Positions 18,224 through 28,900 are shown, numbered from the stretch's first letter. The stretch is DNA of 64,000 nucleotides from Arthrobacter sp. OY3WO11 (GCF_001641125.1 NZ_LWLP01000001.1:2714079-2778078), one strand, 5' to 3'. Made by a program: numbers and translations. The notes: generated from the letters alone by a model not told the origin.

Positions 18224-19807
18224 CTACTTGCCGAGGAACTTGTCGAAGCCCTTGGGCAGGTTCAGCTGGGAGGGATCAAAGTCGCCCGCCTGCTGGCCAA
18301 AGGCTGCGCCGGTGGGCAGCGCCTTCGCGGCGTTCGCCCGGCGGGCATCGGCGTCCTTGCGCTCCTGCGCGGCCTTGGCGGGGTTTCCGGACTTGGCCTT
18401 CTTCTTGGGCGCGCTCTTGGCGTTCTTCCGGGCACCGCCGCCGGCCCCCGGCATCCCTGGCATCCCGGGCATGCCGGGCATCCCGCCCTGGGCCATTTTC
18501 TTCATCATCTTCTGGGCCTGCGCAAAGCGCTCCAGCAGGCCGTTGACCTCGGAAACATGGACGCCGGAACCGCGGGCGATGCGGGCACGGCGGGAGCCGT
18601 TGATGATCTTGGGAGCCACGCGCTCATGCGGAGTCATGGACCTGACGATGGCCTCGACCCGGTCGATCTCGCGCTCGTCGAACTGCTCCAGCTGCTGGCG
18701 GATGTTCTGCGCACCCGGCATCATCATGAGCATCTTCTTCATGGAGCCCATGTTGCGGATCTGCTGCATCTGGGCCAGGAAGTCGTCAAGGGTGAAGTCC
18801 TCCTGGTCGGCGAACTTCTTCGCCATCCGGGCGGCTTCATCCTTGTCCCAGGACTTCTCGGCCTGCTCGATCAGGGTGAGGACGTCACCCATGTCAAGGA
18901 TGCGCGAGGCCATCCGGTCCGGGTGGAAAAGCTCAAAGTCGTCCAGGCCCTCACCGGTGGACGCAAACATCACCGGCTTGCCCGTGACCGACGCGACGGA
19001 CAGCGCGGCGCCACCGCGGGCGTCGCCGTCGAGCTTGGACAGCACGATGCCGGTGAAGTTGACGCCCTCGTCGAAAGCGAGCGCCGTGTTCACGGCGTCC
19101 TGGCCGATCATCGAGTCGATGACGAACAGGACCTCGTTGGGCACGATGGCGCGGCGGATCTGGCGCGCCTGCTCCATCATGTCCGCGTCGACGCCCAGCC
19201 GGCCGGCGGTGTCCACGATCACGACGTCGTGGAGTTTCTGGCGTGCTTCCTCCACACCGGCGCGGGCCACCTCAACCGGGTCCCCGGCAGGGTGCTCAAG
19301 CTCGGTGTAGGTGGCGCCGGGGTGCGGTGCGAAGACAGGCACCTTGGCGCGCTGGCCCACGATCTGCAGCTGCGTCACGGCGTTGGGGCGCTGGAGGTCG
19401 CACGCCACGAGCATCGGGCTGTGGCCCTGTGCCTTCAGCCACTTGGACAGCTTGCCGGCGAGGGTGGTCTTGCCGGCACCCTGGAGGCCGGCCAGCATGA
19501 TGACGGTGGGGCCGCTCTTGGCCAGGCGGATCCGGCGGGTTTCACCGCCGAGGATCTCCACCAGTTCCTCGTTGACGATCTTGACGATCTGCTGGCTCGG
19601 GTTCAGTGCACCGGAAACCTCAGCGCCCAGGGCGCGTTCCCGTACCCGGCCGGTGAACTCACGGACAACCGGAACGGCAACATCGGCGTCCAAAAGGGCG
19701 CGGCGGATCTCGCGGACTGTGGCATCGACGTCGGCTTCAGTAAGCCTGCCTTTACCGCGCAGGTTCTTGAAGGTTGCTGTCAACCGGTCAGAGAGTGAAT
19801 TGAACAC
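18224..19807 (-). CDS. ffh: signal recognition particle GTPase Ffh (SRP54)
   Basis: SRP54 homologue (527 residues) that binds signal sequences and 4.5S RNA and docks with FtsY. N domain 1-90, then G domain with G1 GLQGAGKTT (about 107-115), DTAGRL and TKLD-like SKLDGDARGG. The methionine-rich M domain from about 330 includes RMARGSGV-like RIARGSGVHVSEVN and a Met-Pro-Gly tract. It starts at a GTG (19807) with a weak AAAGAAG site upstream. Its receptor ftsY lies about 5 kb away on the same strand, separated by zwf, nitrogen genes and a transporter. Confidence 0.97.
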   Translation of the reverse strand: MFNSLSDRLTATFKNLRGKGRLTEADVDATVREIRRALLDADVAVPVVREFTGRVRERALGAEVSGALNPSQQIVKIVNEELVEILGGETRRIRLAKSGPTVIMLAGLQGAGKTTLAGKLSKWLKAQGHSPMLVACDLQRPNAVTQLQIVGQRAKVPVFAPHPGATYTELEHPAGDPVEVARAGVEEARQKLHDVVIVDTAGRLGVDADMMEQARQIRRAIVPNEVLFVIDSMIGQDAVNTALAFDEGVNFTGIVLSKLDGDARGGAALSVASVTGKPVMFASTGEGLDDFELFHPDRMASRILDMGDVLTLIEQAEKSWDKDEAARMAKKFADQEDFTLDDFLAQMQQIRNMGSMKKMLMMMPGAQNIRQQLEQFDEREIDRVEAIVRSMTPHERVAPKIINGSRRARIARGSGVHVSEVNGLLERFAQAQKMMKKMAQGGMPGMPGMPGMPGAGGGARKNAKSAPKKKAKSGNPAKAAQERKDADARRANAAKALPTGAAFGQQAGDFDPSQLNLPKGFDKFLGK

Positions 19808-19891
19808 GCGACGTGCACTTCTTTCAGTGGATGATCGGGACTCGACTATCTAGGGTACCAAGCCGGGCCCGCAAGATGGCATGCTGGCCAG

Positions 19892-21295
19892 ATGACGAGC
19901 CAACCAACTGTGAAGACCCTGCTCATCCTCGGCGCCTCGGGGGACCTGACGGGCCGGCTGCTCCTGCCGGGACTGGCGCGCCTGGTAGCGAGGGGACGCG
20001 CTGCGGGCCTCCGGCTGGTGGGCGCCGGATCGGATCCCTGGACCCCCGAACAGTGGCGGGAACGGGTGCATGCGTCCTTCGACTCGGCCGCCGCGTCCGC
20101 AGGCCCCGAGGGAAAGGAAGCCCTCCAGTCCCTGGAGAAGGAAACGGTGTACCACCAGCTGGATGTCACCGCAGAGGGGGCGCTGGCCTCGCTTCTTGAG
20201 GCGCTCGAGGGGCCCACCGCCGTCTACTTTGCCCTGCCGCCACGCATCAGCCAGCTTGCCTGTGAGGCCCTCCGTCCGGAGCAGGTCCCGCCGGGCACGC
20301 GGCTGGTGATGGAAAAGCCCTTTGGCTCCAGCGAGGAATCGGCCCGCTCGCTCAACCAGACCCTGGTCCGGCTGGTCCCCGAAGACCACGTCCACCGGGT
20401 GGACCACTTCCTGGGCAAGGCCACGGTGCTGAATATCCTGGGCCTGCGGTTCGCCAACAACTTCCTGGAACCCGTGTGGGACAGGCACCACGTGGAAAAG
20501 GTGGAAATCATCTTTGACGAGGACCTCGCGCTGGAGGGGCGGGCCCGCTACTACGATGGCGCCGGCGCCCTGCGGGACATGATCCAGAGCCACCTGCTGC
20601 AGATCATGGCCCTGCTGGCCATCGAGCCTCCGGCCACCATCGGTGAACGGGACCTGCGGGATGCCATTTCCGCCGTTCTTCGGGCCAGCAGCGTCCCTGT
20701 GCCGTATGCCGATTCCACCCGCAGGGCACGCTACACAGCCGGCCAGGCAGCAGGCAAGGACGTTCCCGACTACGCACGGGAGGAGGGCGTGGACGCTGAA
20801 CGCGGCACCGAGACGCTGGCCGAGATCCAGGTCAACATCGACAACTGGCGCTGGAACGGGGTCCCGTTCATTCTTCGGTCCGGCAAGGCCCTGGGCGTCA
20901 AGCGCAAGGAGGCAGTGGTCACCTTTCGCCCGGTGCCCCACCTGCCGCGGGGCTTTACCGGCGTTGACTCGCCCAACAAGCTGCGCATTGGCTTCGGCCC
21001 GGACACGCTGAGGTTCGACGTCGACGTGAACGGGCCCGGGAACATCTTCAGCCTGAGCAGGGCCACCCTGGAAACCGAGCTCAGCGGCTCCGACCTCCTC
21101 CCCTACGGCGAAGTTCTGGAGGGGGTGCTGGCGGGCGACCCGCTGCTGTCCGTCCGCGGAGACACAGCGGAGGAGTGCTGGCGGATTGTGGAGCCGGTCC
21201 TCAAGGCCTGGCAGCAGGACTCGGTCCCCCTGGAGGAGTACGACGCCGGCTCTGCCGGGCCCGCAGCCTGGCCCACCGCGGTGCCCGGGGACTAA
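19892..21295 (+). CDS. zwf: glucose-6-phosphate dehydrogenase
   Basis: NADP-linked glucose-6-phosphate dehydrogenase family protein of 467 residues, first step of the oxidative pentose phosphate route. The Rossmann motif LILGASGDLTGRLLLPGL (11-28) is present. So are the EKPFG segment and the active-site motif RVDHFLGK (canonical RIDHYLGK, catalytic His in DHF). It stands alone, divergent from ffh, away from the tkt-tal-zwf-opcA cluster that usually holds the main actinobacterial enzyme. It may therefore be the second, shorter isoenzyme. A strong terminator follows. Confidence 0.88.
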   Translation: MTSQPTVKTLLILGASGDLTGRLLLPGLARLVARGRAAGLRLVGAGSDPWTPEQWRERVHASFDSAAASAGPEGKEALQSLEKETVYHQLDVTAEGALASLLEALEGPTAVYFALPPRISQLACEALRPEQVPPGTRLVMEKPFGSSEESARSLNQTLVRLVPEDHVHRVDHFLGKATVLNILGLRFANNFLEPVWDRHHVEKVEIIFDEDLALEGRARYYDGAGALRDMIQSHLLQIMALLAIEPPATIGERDLRDAISAVLRASSVPVPYADSTRRARYTAGQAAGKDVPDYAREEGVDAERGTETLAEIQVNIDNWRWNGVPFILRSGKALGVKRKEAVVTFRPVPHLPRGFTGVDSPNKLRIGFGPDTLRFDVDVNGPGNIFSLSRATLETELSGSDLLPYGEVLEGVLAGDPLLSVRGDTAEECWRIVEPVLKAWQQDSVPLEEYDAGSAGPAAWPTAVPGD

Positions 21296-21355
21296 GCCGC
21301 AGCGGCTTCGGGCGGCTGGCGCGCCGGAGATCGGCGCACCTGCCTTAGATAACGG

Positions 21356-21398
21356 AAGAGCGGGCAGGAAACCCTGGGGTTTTCCTGCCCGCTCTTTG
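21356..21398. terminator. bidirectional terminator zwf / glnK
   Basis: A perfect 16-bp stem (21356-21371 with 21381-21396) with a nine-base loop separates the convergent zwf and glnK. The inner part is AAA/TTT and the plus-strand exit continues TTTG. Confidence 0.88.
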
Positions 21399-21432
21399 TG
21401 TTCACGGATGTTTCCGTGGAGTACCGCCGGCC

Positions 21433-21771
21433 CTAGATTGCGGCGACGCCGCGCTCACCGGTGCGGACCCGGACGGCTTCGGAGACATCCATGGTCCAGA
21501 CCTTGCCGTCACCTGCCCGGCCGGTGTTGGAGCTGGCGATGATGACATCGAGGATGTCGTCTGCCTGCTCGTTCGTGGCCAGGACCTCCACGCGGATCTT
21601 TGGCAGCAGATCCACGTTGTACTCCGCTCCGCGGTAGACCTCGGTATAGCCGCGCTGCCGGCCGTAGCCGCTGGCCGCGCTGACCGTCAAACCCTGCACG
21701 CCGTAGGCCTCCAGTCCTTCCCGGATGGCTTCGAGCTTTTCCGGCCTGACGATCGCTGTAATCAGTTTCAT
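21433..21771 (-). CDS. glnK: PII nitrogen regulatory protein GlnK
   Basis: PII signalling protein (112 residues) that senses ATP/ADP, 2-oxoglutarate and nitrogen state, and blocks AmtB. The T-loop carries Tyr51 in YRGAEYNVDL, the residue adenylylated by GlnD in actinobacteria. TGRAGDGKVW is the ATP-binding segment. Its ATG overlaps the amtB stop (ATGA) and AAGGAAAG lies upstream, so it is co-translated with the transporter it regulates. The usual third gene, glnD, is not downstream here; a terminator and zwf follow instead. Confidence 0.96.
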   Translation of the reverse strand: MKLITAIVRPEKLEAIREGLEAYGVQGLTVSAASGYGRQRGYTEVYRGAEYNVDLLPKIRVEVLATNEQADDILDVIIASSNTGRAGDGKVWTMDVSEAVRVRTGERGVAAI

Positions 21772-23129
21772 GCCCCCACGCTTTCCTTACCTGTTGCTGA
21801 TTCTGTCTTCTGCGCACCCGTTGCTGCGTCGGATGCCTGCGCGGCGTCCGCCTGGGTCTTTCCGGTGATCATGTCGTGCAGGGGCTGGAAGCTTCCGCCG
21901 TGTCCCCCGACGCCGAACTCGTAGGCAGTCTCGGCGTGCAGGCTGAGGTCCACACCCACCGTCTCCTGTTCCTGCGAGACCCGGAAGCCCATGGTCTTGT
22001 GGATGGCCAGGGCGATGATCGTGGTCAGGATCGCGGAGTAGGCGATGGCGATGCCGGCTGCTGCGAGCTGCGCCCACATCTGGGTCATGCCGCCGCCGTA
22101 GAAGAGGCCGCCGCCGGCGCCTTCCTCGGGAAGGGCGATGAAGCCAAGGGCCACGGTGCCGATGATGCCGGAGACCAGGTGGACACCCACGACGTCGAGC
22201 GAGTCATCGAAACCCCAGCGGAACTTCAGTCCAACTGCCAAGGCGGAGGCGACGCCTGCCACGACGCCCAGGCCAAGGGCACCGATTGGGCTGACGTTGG
22301 CGCAGGCGGGGGTGATGGCAACGAGGCCTGCCACTACGCCGGAGGCTGCACCGAGTGAGGTGGGGTGGCCGTCGCGGATGCGCTCCGTGACCAGCCAGCC
22401 GAGCATTGCCGCGGCCGGGGCGGCGAGGGTGTTGACCCAGATGAGGCCGCCCTGCTCTGCGGTGGAGGCAGCGCCGCCGTTGAAGCCGAACCAGCCGAAC
22501 CAGAGAATTGCAGCGCCGAGCATCACGAACGGGATGTTGTGCGGGCGGTGGTTGGGGTCCTTGCCGAAGCCCCGGCGGTTACCGACGATGAAGACGAGGA
22601 TGAGGGCTGCAACACCGGCGTTGATGTGGACCACGGTGCCGCCGGCGAAGTCGATGGCCTCGCCGAGTGCCGCGCCGACAGCGCCTTCGGTGCTGAACAG
22701 GCCGCCGCCCCACACCATGTAGGCAAGCGGGCAGTAGACCAGCGTGACCCAGACCGGAACGAAGACGGTCCAGGCGCCGAACTTGGCCCGGTCCGCGATG
22801 GCGCCGCTGATGAGGGCCACCGTGATGATGGCAAAGGTGGCGCCGAAGCCCACTGTGATGAGCCCATCAGGGCTGTCGATGCCTTCAAGCCCGAAGTTGG
22901 CGAAGGGGCTGCCCACCATCTGGAGGAAGCCGTCCCCGGAGGTCATTGAGTAGCCCCACAGGACCCAGATGACTCCCACCATGCCGATGGAGATGAAGCT
23001 CATCATCATCATGTTCAGCGCGGCCTTGGCCCGGGTCATGCCGCCGTAGAAAAATGCCAGACCCGGTGTCATCAACAGCACAAGCGCCGCCGACACCATG
23101 ATCCATACGTGACCTGCGGTAAGTTCCAT
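21768..23129 (-). CDS. amtB: ammonium transporter
   Basis: Ammonium channel of the Amt/MEP/Rh family (453 residues) with about 11 membrane helices. Conserved features are FFYGGMTRAKAALN, the pore-region VWGGG, VVHINAG with a pore His, and HLVSGIIGT with the second pore His. After the last helix (about 390) a 60-residue soluble tail ends in Ala/Thr/Gln-rich sequence. AGAGAGG precedes the ATG. It overlaps glnK by 4 bases. A candidate GlnR half-site lies about 170 bases upstream. Confidence 0.96.
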   Translation of the reverse strand: MELTAGHVWIMVSAALVLLMTPGLAFFYGGMTRAKAALNMMMMSFISIGMVGVIWVLWGYSMTSGDGFLQMVGSPFANFGLEGIDSPDGLITVGFGATFAIITVALISGAIADRAKFGAWTVFVPVWVTLVYCPLAYMVWGGGLFSTEGAVGAALGEAIDFAGGTVVHINAGVAALILVFIVGNRRGFGKDPNHRPHNIPFVMLGAAILWFGWFGFNGGAASTAEQGGLIWVNTLAAPAAAMLGWLVTERIRDGHPTSLGAASGVVAGLVAITPACANVSPIGALGLGVVAGVASALAVGLKFRWGFDDSLDVVGVHLVSGIIGTVALGFIALPEEGAGGGLFYGGGMTQMWAQLAAAGIAIAYSAILTTIIALAIHKTMGFRVSQEQETVGVDLSLHAETAYEFGVGGHGGSFQPLHDMITGKTQADAAQASDAATGAQKTESATGKESVGA

Positions 23130-23297
23130 GGTGCACGCCTCTCTTATCTATTTGGTCGAAGTTGCGGAGATGATCCGCCTGCCAACGCCGTTTGCGTCCT
23201 GTATCGAGTGTGTCGGCGCTGTGTTTCCGCCGCGGAGGATTTGTATTGCGGCGCTGTTACAACAACCTCTAGGAAGTAAATGGTGCATATCTGGCTT

Positions 23298-23313
23298 GTT
23301 ACGGTTATGTTTC
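23298..23313 (-). promoter_or_regulatory. candidate GlnR box upstream of amtB
   Basis: Read on the minus strand this is GAAAC-n6-GTAAC, an exact match to the central b1-a2 part of the actinobacterial GlnR box (gTnAC-n6-GaAAC repeated). The flanking outer half-sites match poorly. GlnR control of amtB-glnK is known in streptomycetes; whether this organism uses GlnR or AmtR is unknown. Confidence 0.35.
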
Positions 23314-23362
23314 ACCACTCCCGCCGAAGCCCGGCACCCACGTACGCAAGGACCACTGGACC

Positions 23363-24601
23363 ATGACGGCAGATACCCGCATGAGCCGCGCAACATCGCG
23401 GATTTTTTCGATGCTGCGCAGGGACAGGCAGAAGCTCCCGCGCGACATCAAGGTTATGCTGGCCGCGGCCTTCCTGATTGCGCTGGGATTCGGCCTTGTT
23501 GCCCCCGTGTTGCCGCAATTCGCCACAACCTTCGGGGTGGGAAATACCGAGGCGTCCGTGATCGTGGCGATCTTCGCGTTCATGCGGCTGGTCTTTGCCC
23601 CTGCGGGCGGCGCCCTGATAGGCCGCCTGGGCGAACGCCCCGTCTATGTCACGGGACTGCTCATCGTGGCGGCGTCCACCGCTGCGTGCGCCTTCGCCCA
23701 GGATTACTGGCAGCTGCTGCTGTTCCGCGGGCTGGGCGGCGCCGGCTCAGTGATGTTCACGGTGGCGTCGATGGCCCTGGTGGTGCGGCTCGCGCCGCCC
23801 GAGAGCAGGGGACGCGTCTCGGGCGCATATGCGTCCGCATTCCTCATCGGGAACGTGTGCGGCCCGATCGTCGGCGGGCTCCTCGCAGGTTTCGGCCTGC
23901 GCGTTCCCTTCCTGGCGTACGCGGCTGCCCTGGTGGTGGCCGCCGTCGTGGTCCAGACGCAGCTGAGCCACCAGCGCCGGGGCAGCGGGCCCCGGCAGGA
24001 CCGCGCTGACATGCCGCTGGCCGAGGCCCTTGCTGCAGGGACATACCGGTCGGCGCTGGTATCCAGCTTCGTGAACGGCTGGGCCACGTTCGGCGTCCGG
24101 ATGGCGACCGTTCCGCTGTTCGCCGTGGCCGCCCTCGGCGCGGGGCCCGAAGCGGCGGGGTTTGCGCTGGCGGTCTTTGCCGCCGGCAACGCGGCGGCCC
24201 TGACGTTCTCGGGCCGGCTGGCCGATACCCTGGGCCGCAAGCCCATGATGGTGGCTGGGCTGCTCGTGGCCGGTGCCTCCACCGCCGCCATCGGCTTCAC
24301 CACCGGGCTGGGCTGGTTCCTGGCGGCATCAGCGCTGGCCGGCGTCGGCTCGGGACTCTTCGGCCCGGCCCAGCAGGCCGCCGTCGCCGATGTGATCGGC
24401 AACGGGCGGTCCGGCGGTAAGGTGCTGGCCGTCTACCAGATGACGTCCGACGTCGGCGCGATTGTTGGGCCCGTCCTGGCCGGTGTGCTGGCCGACCGGC
24501 TGGGCTACGGCTGGGCCTTCGGAGTGACCGGCGGCATCATGGTGGTGGCGGCGTGCACGTGGCTTGCCACGCGGGAGAGCTTGTGGAAGCCCGCGGCGTA
24601 A
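23363..24601 (+). CDS. MFS transporter
   Basis: Major facilitator protein of 412 residues with about 12 membrane helices and a central cytosolic loop near 200-220 (HQRRGSGPRQDRADM). MFS motif A occurs twice, as GRLGERPVYVTG after helix 2 and GRLADTLGRKPMM after helix 8. This places it with drug/metabolite:H+ antiporters. No substrate can be assigned. The N-terminus before helix 1 is unusually basic (SMLRRDRQKLPRDIK). It is divergent from amtB and convergent with ftsY, and stands alone. Confidence 0.88.
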   Translation: MTADTRMSRATSRIFSMLRRDRQKLPRDIKVMLAAAFLIALGFGLVAPVLPQFATTFGVGNTEASVIVAIFAFMRLVFAPAGGALIGRLGERPVYVTGLLIVAASTAACAFAQDYWQLLLFRGLGGAGSVMFTVASMALVVRLAPPESRGRVSGAYASAFLIGNVCGPIVGGLLAGFGLRVPFLAYAAALVVAAVVVQTQLSHQRRGSGPRQDRADMPLAEALAAGTYRSALVSSFVNGWATFGVRMATVPLFAVAALGAGPEAAGFALAVFAAGNAAALTFSGRLADTLGRKPMMVAGLLVAGASTAAIGFTTGLGWFLAASALAGVGSGLFGPAQQAAVADVIGNGRSGGKVLAVYQMTSDVGAIVGPVLAGVLADRLGYGWAFGVTGGIMVVAACTWLATRESLWKPAA

Positions 24602-24650
24602 CGGCAGGCTGACGTCCGTCCGTCAGGGCGGGCTGCGGCTGGAGGTGCGG

Positions 24651-25859
24651 CTAGTTCAGCAGCGCGTCCACGAAGCCCTCAACCTCGAAGGGTGCAAGAT
24701 CGTCCGCCCCTTCCCCGAGGCCGATCAGCTTCACCGGGACGCCCAACGTTTTCTGGATTGCGACGACGATGCCGCCCTTGGCGGTTCCGTCCAGTTTGGT
24801 CAGGACGATGCCGGTGATGTTGACCACTTCGGAGAACACGCGCGCCTGGTTCAGGCCGTTCTGCCCGGTGGTGGCGTCCAGCACCAGGAGGACCTCGTCC
24901 ACCTCGGCCAGCTTTTCCACCACGCGTTTGACCTTCCGGAGCTCGTCCATCAGGCCAACTTTGTTCTGGAGGCGGCCGGCGGTGTCGATCATCACGACGT
25001 CGACTTCCTGGTCGATGCCGGCCTTGACAGCCTCGTAGGCAACCGAGGCAGGGTCTGCGCCGTCGATGTCCGACTTGACGGTGGGAACGCCGACGCGCTG
25101 GCCCCAGGTTGCCAGCTGCTCGGCAGCGGCAGCACGGAATGTGTCCGCGGCACCGAGCAGGACGTCCTTATCCTCGGCCACCAGGACGCGGGCAAGTTTG
25201 CCTACGGTTGTGGTCTTGCCGACGCCGTTCACGCCCACCACCATCATCACGGCAGGCCTGTCAGCATGCCGCTGGACGTTCAGCGTGCGGTCCATGGTGG
25301 GATCGACGAGCTTGATGAGCTCCTCCCGCAGCAGCAGCTTGACCTGCTCAGGGGTCCGGGTGCCCAGCACCTTGACGCGTTCACGCAGCGCGTCCACGAG
25401 CTGCATGGTGGGTTCGGTGCCGAGGTCTGCGAGGAGGAGCGTTTCCTCCACTTCGTCCCAGACGTTTTCGTCGATCTTGTCGCTGGAGAGCAGGGCCAGG
25501 AGTCCCTTGCCCATGACGTTGTTGGAGCGGACCAGCCGTTCGCGGAGGCGGACCAGCCGGCCTGCCACAGGCAGCGGGGTTTCCACCGGAATGACTTCAA
25601 GTCCTGCGGCGTTGTCCGGGACCTCGGTGGTCTCCAGCCCGTCCAGGTCCGTGCCTTCCGGGGCCGTGCGGTCCGCCACCGTGCCCGGCCGGTCCTCCAC
25701 GGCCGTGCTGCCGCTCCGCGGGAGGAGGGGGTCGTTGGCGTCCCGCGTGCCGGGGTAGCGCGTGATGTTCTTCCGGGTCTTCATCAGGACCGGAATCAGC
25801 CCGCCGAGAACCACCAAGGCAGCAAGGATGGACAGAAGTATGGGAAGGATGTCATTCAC
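24651..25859 (-). CDS. ftsY: signal recognition particle receptor FtsY
   Basis: FtsY (402 residues) receives SRP-ribosome complexes at the membrane. It has an N-terminal membrane segment (about 4-26), a 70-residue acidic/variable linker, and the NG domain with G1 GVNGVGKTT (209-217), DTAGRL and TKLDGTAKGG. Actinobacterial FtsY often has such a membrane anchor. The start is a GTG at 25859 with AGGGGA directly before it. It follows smc after 75 bases in the same orientation. Confidence 0.96.
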   Translation of the reverse strand: MNDILPILLSILAALVVLGGLIPVLMKTRKNITRYPGTRDANDPLLPRSGSTAVEDRPGTVADRTAPEGTDLDGLETTEVPDNAAGLEVIPVETPLPVAGRLVRLRERLVRSNNVMGKGLLALLSSDKIDENVWDEVEETLLLADLGTEPTMQLVDALRERVKVLGTRTPEQVKLLLREELIKLVDPTMDRTLNVQRHADRPAVMMVVGVNGVGKTTTVGKLARVLVAEDKDVLLGAADTFRAAAAEQLATWGQRVGVPTVKSDIDGADPASVAYEAVKAGIDQEVDVVMIDTAGRLQNKVGLMDELRKVKRVVEKLAEVDEVLLVLDATTGQNGLNQARVFSEVVNITGIVLTKLDGTAKGGIVVAIQKTLGVPVKLIGLGEGADDLAPFEVEGFVDALLN

Positions 25860-25934
25860 TCCCCTAGCTTCTCATAGACGCCGGGGCTCTTTTGGGGCCG
25901 GGAAGGCAGTTGACCTGCCGTTACACGAGCAGCC

Positions 25935-28900
25935 TCAGACCTCGGCCCCGAGCCTCTGGCTGATCACGGTGGAGACACCGTCGCCGCGCATGGTGACGCC
26001 GTACAGTGCGTCGGCGACTTCCATGGTCCGCTTCTGGTGGGTGATGACGATGAGCTGGCTGGATTCCCGGAGTTCTTCGAAGATCGTGATGAGCCGGCCC
26101 AGGTTGGTGTCGTCCAGGGCCGCTTCCACCTCGTCCATGACGTAGAACGGCGAAGGCCGCGCCTTGAAGATGGCAACGAGCAGGGCCACCGCGGTCAGGG
26201 AGCGTTCGCCGCCGGACAGGAGCGAAAGCCGCTTGATCTTCTTGCCCGCGGGACGGGCCTCCACTTCGATGCCGGTGGTGAGCATATCGGAGGGGTCGGT
26301 CAGGACCAGCCGTCCCTCGCCGCCCGGGAAGAGCCTTGCGAAGACCCGCGTGAACTGGGCCTGGGTATCCTCGAACGCCTCCGTGAACACCCGCTGGACG
26401 CGGTCATCCACTTCCTTGATGATGTCCAGGAGGTCCTTCCGGCTGGCCTTCAGGTCCTCCAGCTGCGCGCTGAGGAACTGGTGGCGCTCCTCAAGCGCGG
26501 CGAATTCCTCCAGCGCCAGGGGGTTGACCCTGCCCAGGCCGGCGAGGTCCCGTTCGGCCTTCCGGAGCCGTTTTTCCTGCTCGGCCCTGACGTAGGGCTT
26601 TCCTTCGACGATGTCCGCGCCGGTGTGGTCCACCGGGGCCCGAAGGGCCGCCCACTTGTCCCCGCTCTCCCCGGCGGGAACGGGAACCGGGACGTCCGGG
26701 CCGAACTCAGCCACCAGGGCATCGGGGGTTATCCCCAGTTCGTCGATGGAGCGGCTCTCCAGGGCTTCGATCCGTGCCTTCTGCTGGGTCCGGGCGAGTT
26801 CGTCTCGGTGGACGTTGTCCGTGAGGTCGGCAAGTTCACGGGCCAGCAGTTCGTTTGCCGTCCGGATCTCTGCGAGCTCCCGGTCCCTCTGCTCCCGGTT
26901 CTCCTCCGCCAGGTCCCGTTCATGCTGTGCCAGGTCCACGGACACGTCCACATAGCGGAGCGCCAGGCCGACGGCGGCGGAAACGGCAGCAGCCCGCCGC
27001 GCCTTGATGCGGCGGACCCGGGCGCGTTCGGCAGCTTCCTCGCGCGCCCTGCGTTCCGTGGCGGCCGCGCGCTCCAGGGATGCGGCCCGGTTCCGTGTGG
27101 CCGTGAGCTGCTCTTCGGCGCTGCGGAGCGACAGCCGTGCCTCCACCTCGGCGCTGCGGGCATGGGTGGCCGCCTGGGCCAGCGCGTCACGGTGCCCGGT
27201 GGAGGGCTCCTGTTCCAGCGGGACTTCCTGGGCTGCGGCCAAACGGGCGGTGACGGCAGCGAGCGCCTCCTCCTCGGCGGCAACGTTCTCCTCAGCCTTG
27301 GCCAGCGATGCCGCCAGGCGGTCGCTTTCCCCGACGGCGCTGCGAAGGACGGAGTTCAGGTGGCCCAGGCGTTCCGCCACGGCGGCCAGCCTGGCATCCG
27401 AGTCATGCAGCCTGTCCAGTGCGGCGTCGGCGTGCTCCTGTGCCTCCGTTCGTTGGGCCTCGGCACCGGCCAGGGCGAACCTGTTCCGCTCCAGGCCTGC
27501 CGTGACCTCCGCAAGCTCGCGCTCGGCGTCGTCCACGGCGGCCTGCACCTCGAGGAGGGACGGCGCCTTCGCCGAGCCGCCCGTGGCTGACAGGGCTGTA
27601 AAGATGTCTCCGGCCCGGGTTACGGCGGTCAGCTCCGGGTGGGCTGCCACCAGGGCGGACGCGGCCTGGATGTCGGGGACGACGGCGGTACCGGACAGCA
27701 GGTGCGCCACGAGCGGTGCGTACGGGGACGGTGAGGTCACGAGGTCAGCTGCCCAGCGTGCCCCTGCGGGCAGGGGCGCCGTGGTGTCCCGCGACATTTC
27801 CGCAGCGGCCGCGGACGCTGCGACCAGCAGCGACGCCCGTCCGGCGTCGTGGTCCTTGAGAAGCTGGACCACGGCAACAGCGGTGGCCGCATCCTGGACC
27901 AGGACGGCCTCGGAGGCCTCGCCCAGGACCGCGGCGATTGCGGTCTCGAAGCCGGGTGTAACGGTCAGTTGCGCTGCCAAGGATCCCTGGATCCCGTCGA
28001 GGCCTGCGTGCAGGGCGTGGCTGGCGCCGTCCTTCCGTTCGAGGCCCAGCTTCAGGGCGTCCCGCCGCGCCACCAAGGCGTCGCGCTTGCGGACCCCCTC
28101 GCTGACGGCGGCCTGGAGGCCCGCGATCTGCTGGACTACCGTGTCCAGGGCCTCGCTGGCGGCCTCGTAGTCGGCGTCGAGGGATTCCTCCCCCTCCTCA
28201 ACGCCCGCCACCTGGTTCTCCAAGGCCGCGAATTCGGCCTGGGCACGGGCCCGCCGTTCGGTTCCTGCGGCAAGTGATTCGCGCAGCCTGCCCAGCTCCG
28301 CCTGGGCGGATTCCACGCGTGAACGCGCCGCCGCCACCTGGCCGGCCAGGCGGGCCAGCCCCTCACGACGGTCTGCTGCCGCGCGGAGCTCTGCGGTGAG
28401 GCGCTTGTCCTCTTCCAGGGCAGCGCGTTCCGCTTCGGCCTTGTCCGCAGAGGCTGCTTCGAGGGCGCTTCGCCGGTCCAGGATGTCGCGCTCCAGTTCG
28501 GCAAGCTCCTCACGGACCCTGGCCGCCTGGCGTTCCAGCTGTTCCGGATCTCGGCCGGGCGGCGGGGCTTCCACAGAGCCCAGGAGGCTGTTGCGTTCCT
28601 GCGCCAGAGAGCCCAGGGACCGCAGGCGCTCCCTGGTGGCGGACAATCGGTACCAGGTGTCCCTGGCGGCGTTCAGCTGGGGGGTTGCTTCAGCTGCACG
28701 TTGTTCCAGCACGGCCTGCTGCCGGCGGCCGATTTCCAGCTGCCCGGCAACGAGGGCCCGGCGTTCCTTCACGGCGGCCTCGTCCGCTACGTCCTGTTCC
28801 AGCGCCAGCTGCAGCTGGGCGAGGTCGTCTGCCAGGAGGCGGGCGCGGGCATCGCGGACATCGAACTGGACACGCTGGGCCCGGCGGGCCACTTCGGCCT

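Noticed and set aside
18430..18490. Short Met-Pro-Gly repeat near the end of ffh
   Set aside because: This is the normal Met/Gly-rich part of the Ffh M domain, not a new repeat.
23128..24009. 293-residue frame overlapping the MFS gene
   Set aside because: Pro/Arg-rich product in another frame of a clear transporter with normal membrane segments; no binding site.
26037..27590. 517-residue frame antisense to smc
   Set aside because: Composition (Gly/Gln/Val/His-rich) fits a shadow of coiled-coil codons; no recognisable domain.
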